Below are positions 1-6,784 of a stretch of 6,784 nucleotides of DNA, piece after piece. Positions within the stretch are counted from its first letter, which is position 1, and every line of letters begins with the position of its first letter. The stretch covers positions 1 through 6,784 of the forward strand of contig JAIXUR010000633.1 in assembly GCA_027483425.1 (NCBI GenBank). Reading direction: 5' to 3'. Source of the stretch: Cyanobacteriota bacterium (GTDB lineage: Bacteria > Cyanobacteriota > Cyanobacteriia > Phormidesmidales > Phormidesmidaceae). Made by a program: the position numbers and the translations under genes. Under the pieces are notes generated by a model. It made no database searches. It saw nothing but the letters and a program-made list of their open reading frames with translations, and had not been told where the DNA came from.

Positions 1-3
1 CCC

Positions 4-38
4 CAGATCCCAGGGTTTTTGAAAAACCCTGGGATCTG
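4..38. repeat. Perfect palindrome with 17-bp arms (stem-loop)
   Basis: The arms are CAGATCCCAGGGTTTTT (4-20) and its exact reverse complement (22-38), with a single G at 21 between them, so the transcript would close on a few A/T bases. It starts 3 bp beyond the stop codon of the small minus-strand ORF (42-347). It could therefore act as a factor-independent terminator for minus-strand transcription, or it could be a dispersed palindromic element. No clear U-tract follows within the visible sequence, and the window begins 3 bases from its outer edge, so its role cannot be decided here. The palindrome is certain; the function is not. Confidence 0.6.
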
Positions 39-41
39 CTT

Positions 42-347
42 CTAGGGCAGCTCAAACCGCAAACGCACCACATCTGGGTTCAAACAATTCGCCAGCACAA
101 ACTTCTTTGCCACCTGGCGAATTTCCTCTGCGGGTGCATTCCACTCCTCCCACAGACTCTTTTGTCCAGGTGTCTTTTTTTTGAGCCTGCTTCGGGCCTT
201 AATTTGCGCTAACAGCCTACTGCACCAGTGGTTTCGCCGCTCGGGCTTGGGCTTGGGTTTATAGCGCTTGCAGAACTTCCGGTACGCCGCCGCACAGATC
301 TCCAACGTCGCCCCCAAGGCCAACACAGTATCTACGGATCTTTGCAT
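42..347 (-). CDS. Small basic hypothetical protein, doubtful
   Basis: From the ATG at 345-347 this frame gives 101 residues. They are strongly basic, with a KPKPKPERR-type run near residues 32-40 and more Lys/Arg around residues 50-60, and the protein ends in VRLRFELP. I do not recognise a family. ATGs further upstream in the same frame (up to 395) overlap the well-supported DUF559 remnant in another frame, so the upstream part is almost certainly not coding. The ORF lies just where the DUF559 homology gives out, and a strong palindrome follows its stop. It may be a real small gene, the 3' end of an older gene joined here by recombination, or chance. No ribosome binding site is evident. Confidence 0.25.
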   Translation of the reverse strand: MQRSVDTVLALGATLEICAAAYRKFCKRYKPKPKPERRNHWCSRLLAQIKARSRLKKKTPGQKSLWEEWNAPAEEIRQVAKKFVLANCLNPDVVRLRFELP

Positions 348-594
348 CCCGTGCTTGAGCCTCAGCTGAGGCATGGCATTCGCCATCGACCTCAATCACC
401 AGGCGCAGGGCCGCGCAGCAAAAATCCACGCTGAAATTGTCGATCGGGCGCTGCCGCAGGACTCAATGGGGAAAATGGCGCAGGCAGTTCTTCCACAATG
501 TTTGCTCTACAGGAGTCATTCTGCGGGAGTCATAGGGTGGCGCAGCGATCGCGCCCCGCTCCTTCAAAGCAGGGTTATAGGGCAGATAGAGCAC
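259..594 (-). pseudogene. DUF559-type endonuclease-like gene, broken by in-frame stop
   Basis: From a candidate GTG start at 592-594 the frame reads VLYLPYNPALKERG, then MTPVEQTLWKNCLRHFPH, then a TGA (463-465). In the same frame it continues VLRQRPIDNFSVDFCCAALR and LVIEVDGECHASAEAQARD before ending at TAA (259-261). This is the hallmark order of the DUF559 family: a TP-E--LW helix, an R-QRPI-NF-VDF-C strand pair and a VIEVDG strand. The family has a restriction-endonuclease-like (Vsr-like) fold, and the D and E of the last two strands are its presumed metal ligands. The stop sits where relatives usually carry Arg, so a single CGA to TGA transition would explain it. After HASAEAQARD the expected C-terminal block (G--V-RFTN--V) is missing, so the 3' end also looks replaced or decayed. 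There is no frameshift before that point. The gene is most likely a pseudogene. Confidence 0.72.
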
Positions 595-805
595 CGGGCA
601 ATCAACCTTAACCGGCCCCGTTCCATCGGCTCGCAACCCCGCCCCGCAAGCCAGGTGATAGAATAGACAAGCACTTTTAGCCGCTTTCAAACTTACCTTT
701 GACAGTGCCCAGGTGTGGACATCGCCCCTTGTTGGGCGGTCTCCCTTACGCTTGACTAAGTGCAAGAGACACTGTGCAACCCCCTACGCTGACCGGCCTG
801 AATTC
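595..805. other. Divergent intergenic region upstream of secA
   Basis: I find no credible gene here. The minus-strand reading frame of the DUF559 remnant stays open up to an ATG at 763-765, but residues upstream of VLYLPYNP show no recognisable similarity. A TTGACA hexamer occurs at 699-704 without a matching -10 box at normal spacing. A TTGACT at 752-757 has only a poor TGCAAC partner at 775-780. A secA promoter should lie in this region, but I cannot place it with confidence. Confidence 0.5.
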
Positions 806-3595
<2,790 letters not shown>

Positions 3596-3604
3596 TCACC
3601 CCCC

Positions 3605-3736
3605 GTAGGGGCAGACCCATGTGTCTGCCCTGCGGGATCGTTGGATAGGTAGGGGCAGACCAACGTGCCTCCCCTCCAACATAGGCGAATGGGTAGGGAC
3701 AGACCAACCTGTCTGCCCTGCGGAATGGGTGGTGAT
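3605..3736. repeat. Three palindromic repeats at an exact 44-bp period
   Basis: Copies begin at 3605, 3649 and 3693, each with GTAGGG(G/A)CAGACC. Copies 1 and 3 continue to GTCTGCCCTGCGG. Copy 1 pairs GGGCAGAC (3609-3616) with GTCTGCCC (3623-3630). Copy 3 pairs CAGAC (3700-3704) with GTCTG (3711-3715), with flanking G-C pairs across one mismatch. Copy 2 has a changed right arm (GTGCCTCCCCT) but can still pair GGCA (3654-3657) with TGCC (3666-3669). About 13-17 bp after each copy is unlike the others. The cluster fills most of the secA-acetyltransferase gap and would lie in the leader of the acetyltransferase mRNA if the two genes are co-transcribed. Similar GTAGGGGC...GCCCCTAC palindromes are, as I recall, dispersed in many cyanobacterial genomes. 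Confidence 0.8.
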
Positions 3737-3750
3737 TCAAATTTCTTCCG

Positions 3751-4230
3751 ATGGATTTAACGGCGCTGACGGTTCGAGAAGGTACGCCTGGGGAGGATGG
3801 GCTGATTGCCCAGCACTTCTATGCCCTCTGGCAAGACTTAGGCGTGCCTGACAGTGACCTTCAGCCCGACTCGTTGACCATTTGTTTAGAGTTCATTGAC
3901 CAAGCCCGGCGCAGCTTGCGCTACCAGTCTTTTGTGGCGGAGATCGAAGGGGCGATCGTGGGTTCCGTCAGCGGTCAGATTTTTAGTGGCCTATACCCGG
4001 CTGTGCTAGCTCCCCACCATCGCCAGTACGGCTATATCTGGGGGGTGTATGTGGAACCAGCCCACCGCAGACAGGGGATTGCCACCCAGCTGACCCAGCG
4101 GATGGTGGCCTACTTAACCTCCCTAGGCTGCACTAAAGTGGTGCTCAATGCGGCTCCCGGGGCGCGATCGCTCTACGAAACCCTAGGCTTTTGCGACAGC
4201 AACCTGATGGAGCTAACCCTAACCGCTTGA
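3751..4230 (+). CDS. GNAT-family N-acetyltransferase
   Basis: The 159-residue product is predicted to transfer an acetyl group from acetyl-CoA to an amine; the substrate cannot be told from sequence. The acetyl-CoA-binding motif A is clear: the strand IWGVYVEPAHR (97-106) is followed by the pyrophosphate-binding loop RRQGIA (106-111) and a helix to about residue 124. Motif B follows with the strand TKVVLNAAPGA (128-138) and RSLYETLGF (139-147), the usual GNAT ending in which a Tyr and Gly-Phe close the fold. An earlier strand pair, SFVAEIEGAIVGSVSG (60-75), fits the core sheet. Length is normal and the domain stands alone. The first ATG at 3751 is accepted because the early VREGTPGEDGLIAQHF segment matches the usual first strand and helix. 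No ribosome binding site is visible. It lies 155 bp after secA in the same direction and ends 38 bp from the convergent Uma2 gene. Confidence 0.9.
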   Translation: MDLTALTVREGTPGEDGLIAQHFYALWQDLGVPDSDLQPDSLTICLEFIDQARRSLRYQSFVAEIEGAIVGSVSGQIFSGLYPAVLAPHHRQYGYIWGVYVEPAHRRQGIATQLTQRMVAYLTSLGCTKVVLNAAPGARSLYETLGFCDSNLMELTLTA

Positions 4231-4243
4231 TACTAAGCAAGCA

Positions 4244-4261
4244 TCGGCGAGATCGAGCCGA
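4244..4261. terminator. Weak hairpin between convergent genes
   Basis: TCGGC (4244-4248) pairs with GCCGA (4257-4261) across an 8-base loop, in the 38-bp gap between the convergent acetyltransferase and Uma2 genes. The stem is only 5 bp and no T-tract follows on either strand, so a terminator role rests mostly on position. Confidence 0.25.
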
Positions 4262-4268
4262 CGAGACA

Positions 4269-4892
4269 CTATTCCTGAACTGCGAACTGGCTGCCCTGTA
4301 ATACCTGGGCCAGGGTCAGCGCCAATTCTGGGAACATGGGTGAGACAATCGGCTCTTGGTCACGAAACAGCGTTACTTGATATTCACCGTCCAGCCAGTG
4401 ATAAACCGAGAACGTGGGCTGCTTAGGCACCCCGATATACCGTCGTCCCCCCAGGCCCAAATAGTCAACAATCCAAAATTCTGGAATGCCCATTTCTTCA
4501 TAATCGGCGGCCTTGCGCTGGTAGTCATCGCGCCAGTTAGTGCTCACAATCTCCACCACCAGTGGCATCGATTGCCCTCGAATCAGGGTCGATTCTCGCG
4601 ACCATCGAGGTTCAGTCTTCAACTGGGTCTGATCGACCACCACCACGTCGGGTAAGTAGCCCGACTGCTCGCCAAACGGTTTGACCGTGCAGCTCTTGGG
4701 AATAAAATAGGGCAGCCCCAGCCGAGCGATCTCTACAGAAAGCCTGCCGTTCAAGTACCCCCCTACCTGCTCATGGGCTCCGGTTGGCTTCACCGCTTGT
4801 ACCCTGCCATTGATCAGTTCATAGCGGCCATGGTCTGGATACCAGGCCATGAATTCATCAAACGTTGTAATTTGAGGGATGGCCTGAACCAT
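4269..4892 (-). CDS. Uma2 family (DUF820) nuclease-fold protein
   Basis: The product has 207 residues, the normal Uma2 length. The family has a PD-(D/E)XK restriction-endonuclease-like fold, is greatly expanded in cyanobacteria, and has no well-established biological role. The visible signature residues are the early Glu in RYELINGR (23-30, E25), YLPDVVVVD (79-87) with the first metal-binding Asp (D82), PLVVEIVS (110-117) with the second acidic ligand (E114), then the conserved RKAADYEEMGIPEFWIVD block (126-143). The N-terminal TTFDEFMAWYPD is the usual family opening and supports this start. An AGG lies about 5 bases upstream of the ATG as a weak ribosome binding site. All catalytic positions look intact. 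It stands alone on its strand between the convergent acetyltransferase gene and psaC, without a toxin-antitoxin or transposase partner. Confidence 0.93.
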   Translation of the reverse strand: MVQAIPQITTFDEFMAWYPDHGRYELINGRVQAVKPTGAHEQVGGYLNGRLSVEIARLGLPYFIPKSCTVKPFGEQSGYLPDVVVVDQTQLKTEPRWSRESTLIRGQSMPLVVEIVSTNWRDDYQRKAADYEEMGIPEFWIVDYLGLGGRRYIGVPKQPTFSVYHWLDGEYQVTLFRDQEPIVSPMFPELALTLAQVLQGSQFAVQE

Positions 4893-5093
4893 GGCAACCT
4901 ATGGCTGAACGACAAGACATACCTATTGTCACCGGAGACTAGCCCCATCCACAACCGTTGACTGAGCCAGGCTCGCCTTAGTCTAACCCAGCCAGTCAGT
5001 CCAGCATGGGATGCGGTACAGGCTTTCCCCATCCCATCTATCCGCTCGTTTCTCGTTTCGGTCTGCGGCCAAGTACCTCTCTATCAACCTGAC
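4893..5093. other. Intergenic region upstream of the Uma2 gene
   Basis: No gene is supported here. A 13-codon ATG frame on the plus strand (4901-4942) is too short to credit. One perfect inverted repeat, ATGGGATG (5006-5013) and CATCCCAT (5030-5037) with a 16-base loop, could be a small hairpin or an operator. The promoter of the Uma2 gene should lie here, but I see no convincing -35/-10 pair. Confidence 0.4.
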
Positions 5094-5131
5094 CCAAAAC
5101 CCCCTGGAAGAACTCTCCCAGGGGGTTTTGG
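5094..5131 (-). terminator. Strong stem-loop terminator of psaC
   Basis: The arms CCAAAACCCCCTGG (5094-5107) and CCAGGGGGTTTTGG (5118-5131) are exact complements, giving a 14-bp stem with a 10-base loop. It starts 28 bp beyond the psaC stop. On either strand a GC-rich core is followed by TTTT, the layout of a bidirectional intrinsic terminator. It would end the psaC transcript and insulate the Uma2 gene, which is read in the same direction. Confidence 0.88.
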
Positions 5132-5159
5132 TTGATGACGACAACCGTTGCGGGCGACC

Positions 5160-5405
5160 TTAGTAGGCCAGACCCATGCTTTTGGTCGTTTCGGCACCCA
5201 AGTACACCCGAATGCTCAGGAAGTCGGTAGGGCAGGCGGTTTCGCAACGCTTGCAACCAACACAGTCTGCGGTACGGGGCGAGGAGGCAATTTGCCCGGC
5301 CTTGCAACCATCCCAGGGAACCATTTCGAGCACGTCGAGGGGGCAGGCCCGCACACACTGGGTGCAGCCAATGCAGGTATCGTAGATTTTGACAGAATGG
5401 GACAT
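5160..5405 (-). CDS. psaC: Photosystem I iron-sulfur centre subunit PsaC
   Basis: PsaC is the stromal-side ferredoxin-like subunit of photosystem I. It holds the terminal [4Fe-4S] clusters FA and FB and passes electrons to ferredoxin or flavodoxin. The 81-residue product is the exact family length. It has two CxxCxxCxxxC(P) motifs: C11, C14, C17, C21 and C48, C51, C54, C58. In the known structure FB is bound by C11, C14, C17 and C58, and FA by C21, C48, C51 and C54; all eight are present. The start at 5403-5405 gives the invariant MSHSVKIYDTCIGCTQCVRA, and the C-terminus LGAETTKSMGLAY is also canonical. The frame is open 23 codons further upstream, but that extension is unconserved. A GGAG lies 10 bases upstream. 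The gene is monocistronic: a strong terminator follows it and a divergent gene lies upstream. Confidence 0.99.
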   Translation of the reverse strand: MSHSVKIYDTCIGCTQCVRACPLDVLEMVPWDGCKAGQIASSPRTADCVGCKRCETACPTDFLSIRVYLGAETTKSMGLAY

Positions 5406-5415
5406 TGAATAAAAA

Positions 5416-5419
5416 CTCC
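5416..5419 (-). promoter_or_regulatory. Ribosome binding site of psaC
   Basis: GGAG on the minus strand is separated by 10 bases from the ATG at 5405. It supports the 81-residue start over the longer open frame. It is one of the few Shine-Dalgarno-like sites near a start codon in this window. Confidence 0.6.
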
Positions 5420-5438
5420 AATGTGGATCACGACTGGG

Positions 5439-5475
5439 TTTGACACCTTTAAGGAGTTCCCTAAAGCGGGTCAAA
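5439..5475 (-). promoter_or_regulatory. Extended hairpin in the psaC leader
   Basis: Read as minus-strand RNA, UUUGAC (5475-5470) pairs with GUCAAA (5444-5439). Inside it CUUUAGGG (5466-5459) pairs with CCUUAAAG (5454-5447), including one G-U, around an AACU tetraloop. A small internal loop with one further C-G pair (5468/5446) separates the two helices, giving about 15 pairs in all. The structure ends about 33 bases before the start codon and leaves the GGAG exposed. It may stabilise the mRNA or control translation. It is in the transcript only if the start site lies beyond 5475. Confidence 0.45.
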
Positions 5476-5513
5476 ACGGTCTGTACAGTAAGGGTTTCCT
5501 AATCTTTGACCAG

Positions 5514-5519
5514 TTTATA
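5514..5519 (-). promoter_or_regulatory. Candidate -10 box for psaC
   Basis: TATAAA on the minus strand would give a leader of roughly 100 bases. The sequence 17 bases upstream reads GGATAA, a poor match to a -35 box, so the call rests mainly on the -10 and on position. I did not find a clean RpaB (HLR1) double motif. Confidence 0.3.
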
Positions 5520-5742
5520 GCGAGAGATTTCAGCTCTTATCCTTACCCCCCGTAAACCTTAACGGATCGTAATATGAATAGGCGTTTAGGCTCATAAATG
5601 GTCACCTACCGGGATCCTCAGCCTCGTTCAACCGCGCCGCCAGAGAGCTTTAACAATGGGTTACCGTTAGGCTAGTCAATAACCCTGGGTTTTAGGCAAC
5701 GCTCTTAATCCAGCGCTCCATCCACCAGCACTGCGCACCGCC
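5520..5742. other. Divergent upstream region of psaC and the NACHT gene
   Basis: This stretch holds no gene. The frame of the NACHT gene has a TAA at 5680-5682, which limits its 5' end. GGGTTA (5658-5663) and TAACCC (5680-5685) form an inverted repeat with a 16-base centre, and AACCCTGGGTT (5681-5691) is a short overlapping palindrome; either could be an operator. A TAATAT at 5570-5575 on the plus strand lacks a -35 partner. The region must carry the promoter of the NACHT gene, which I cannot place. Confidence 0.4.
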
Positions 5743-6784
5743 ATGGCCACCCGCCTCTGGACCTTTCTCACCACCGACATTCGTGACCTAGTTTCGCTCA
5801 ACACTATCGACGGTACTGCTGATGCCGCCGATGCGGTACTGGGTCTGGCGGAGATACTGGCCGAGGAAGGCCCCAACGTGCAAAAGCTGGCCCCGCTGGT
5901 GAATCAGCTCGACTCACTGCTCGATGCCCTCAATTCGCCCCTGGGCAAGCTGGTGGGCGCAACGTTGCCCTTTGTCTCGATTGGCACTGGTCTGCTGAAG
6001 TTATATCTAGAGACCACCAAGAAGGATCCAACCCTGGCCCAGTCCGTCGCGCTGATTAGCCAAGCCGCCTACTTGGAGAGCTTTCGGGAGTTCGTCAAAC
6101 GGCATCCCAAGGTGGAGCAGTGGCTCAACGCTAAAGACGGTACTCCCCAGGCCAAGACTCCTATTCCCGCTGTCAAAGCGCTGGGCAACTTTGAGCTAAC
6201 GGATAAAGAGGCCCGTTTTGCCACCCTGTACTTTCATCAGTCGGCGCTGGCGATCGCGTTTAATGACGCTCTCAATGCTCGGCTGGTGCAGCTAGGGGCG
6301 AAACCTGAGCAAGCCAACCAAATTGCCGAAGCCGTTGCCAAAAATACCAATCGACATATGCGGACTGCGATCGCCGATGCCGCCCCCTCTATCCAGCGCA
6401 TTGCTGAGTGGTACCGCACAGGCGGCGACCAGGTGTTTGAAAAGTACCTCAGCATCGATAGCTATCTGGAGGAGGCGATCGCCCCCTGCCCCCATCAGGC
6501 GGTTTTTGCCGAGCGCTTCACCTTCAACGACATCTACGTGCCCCTCAAGGCCCAGGCACTGACCTCGGCGGGGGAAGCGGACAGCAACCAGGAACCCCTT
6601 GTGCTGGAGGATTGGGCGAAGCAGTGTCTGAACGATCCAACCAAGGCCGATCGCGTCATGTTTGTGCAGGGTGGGCCAGGCCGGGGCAAGAGCGTGTTTT
6701 GCCGCCTGTTTGCCGACTGGGTGGGTCGCCACGAGCACCCTCGCTGGACGCCGATTCTGATCCGCCTGCGGGATGTAGCGGTGC
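5743..6784 (+). CDS. NACHT/STAND-type NTPase, N-terminal part (runs off window)
   Basis: The first 347 residues of a larger protein are present; the frame is still open at the window end. Residues 1 to about 260 appear almost wholly helical and include a hydrophobic, Gly-containing stretch (VGATLPFVSIGTGLLKLYL, 71-89) and a conserved-looking AAYLESFREFVKRHPKVEQWL (108-128). A linker with DIYVPLKAQALTS (263-275) and VLEDWAKQCL (287-296) leads to a strand and P-loop, VMFVQGGPGRGKSVFCRLF (305-323). Its Walker A, GGPGRGKS, is at 310-317. The next strand, WTPILIRLRDV (335-345), is the usual second NACHT strand. Walker B and the C-terminal sensor lie outside. Such proteins are signal-transducing ATPases that oligomerise on ligand sensing, and several bacterial NACHT proteins defend against phage. 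The ATG at 5743 is the first in frame after the upstream stop; no ribosome binding site is seen. The N-terminus resembles the NACHT N-terminal helical (NNH) class, but that assignment is from memory. Confidence 0.85.
   Translation, partial: MATRLWTFLTTDIRDLVSLNTIDGTADAADAVLGLAEILAEEGPNVQKLAPLVNQLDSLLDALNSPLGKLVGATLPFVSIGTGLLKLYLETTKKDPTLAQSVALISQAAYLESFREFVKRHPKVEQWLNAKDGTPQAKTPIPAVKALGNFELTDKEARFATLYFHQSALAIAFNDALNARLVQLGAKPEQANQIAEAVAKNTNRHMRTAIADAAPSIQRIAEWYRTGGDQVFEKYLSIDSYLEEAIAPCPHQAVFAERFTFNDIYVPLKAQALTSAGEADSNQEPLVLEDWAKQCLNDPTKADRVMFVQGGPGRGKSVFCRLFADWVGRHEHPRWTPILIRLRDVAV
6250..6482. repeat. Cluster of three HIP1 octamers (seven in window)
   Basis: GCGATCGC occurs exactly at 6250-6257, 6367-6374 and 6475-6482 inside the NACHT gene. 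The other exact copies are at 545-552, 2856-2863, 2929-2936 and 4164-4171. This density is a cyanobacterial genome signature. Its presence in the NACHT gene suggests that gene has lived in a HIP1-rich genome for some time rather than arriving recently from outside the phylum. Confidence 0.85.

Noticed and set aside
595..765. Upstream extension of the DUF559 frame to an ATG at 763-765
   Set aside because: Family similarity begins at VLYLPYNP. The upstream residues look like translated intergenic DNA and overlap the region where the secA promoter should lie.
713..805. N-terminal extension of SecA from the ATG at 713
   Set aside because: The 31 added residues are unconserved, and the ATG at 806 gives the canonical SecA start MLKNLLGDPN.
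3605..3736. CRISPR-like array of three regularly spaced repeats
   Set aside because: The repeats are internally palindromic and degenerate. The unlike stretches between them are only about 13-17 bp, far shorter than normal spacers. There are no cas genes.
4901..4942. 13-codon plus-strand ORF in the Uma2 upstream region
   Set aside because: It is too short, has no ribosome binding site and no sign of conservation.
5406..5474. Longer PsaC start 23 codons upstream
   Set aside because: The extension is unconserved and lies in the structured leader. The family length is 81 residues from MSHSVKIYDT, which has a GGAG at suitable spacing.
5481..5488. CTGTACAG palindrome in the psaC upstream region as an NtcA-type site
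   Set aside because: It does not fit GTA-N8-TAC, and an 8-bp palindrome alone is weak evidence.
5681..5689. AACCCTGGG shared with the palindrome at the window start (25-33)
   Set aside because: Only nine bases match and the flanks differ, so chance is enough to explain it.

Overview
The window comes from a cyanobacterium. It carries psaC, the iron-sulfur subunit of photosystem I. It also has a SecA of cyanobacterial/plastid type and length, a Uma2-family (DUF820) gene, and seven exact copies of the octamer GCGATCGC (HIP1), which is over-represented in many cyanobacterial genomes. The DNA is GC-rich with GC-ending codons, which would fit a Leptolyngbya-, Nodosilinea- or Phormidium-like filamentous lineage. 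The genus is a guess; the phylum is not.

Layout. Bases 1-805 hold a decayed accessory patch on the minus strand: a perfect 17-bp-arm palindrome at the window edge, a weakly supported small basic ORF, and a DUF559-type nuclease-like gene broken by an in-frame TGA. Bases 806-3595 (+) are a complete secA. Bases 3596-3750 hold three degenerate copies of a palindromic repeat at an exact 44-bp period, in the gap before the next gene. Bases 3751-4230 (+) encode a GNAT-family N-acetyltransferase. Convergent to it, 4269-4892 (-) encodes a Uma2 nuclease-fold protein. After about 200 bases without a gene comes a strong stem-loop (5094-5131), which is the terminator of psaC (5160-5405, minus). A 337-bp divergent intergenic region follows, with an apparent structured psaC leader. 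From 5743 (+) to the window end runs the first 347 codons of a large NACHT/STAND-type NTPase, cut off just after its P-loop.

How the genes relate. secA (protein export motor) and psaC (photosystem I electron transfer) are core genes, and the surrounding genes look like accessory cargo placed between them. Nothing ties the genes into one pathway, and only secA and the acetyltransferase share an orientation that would allow co-transcription. The item most likely to belong to an under-described system is the truncated NACHT protein. Its N-terminus is an approximately 260-residue all-helical region with a hydrophobic, glycine-containing segment, followed by a clear Walker A motif. Proteins of this architecture in bacteria include anti-phage sensors, but the sensor half lies outside the window. 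I see no CRISPR array, tRNA, rRNA or intact insertion sequence.
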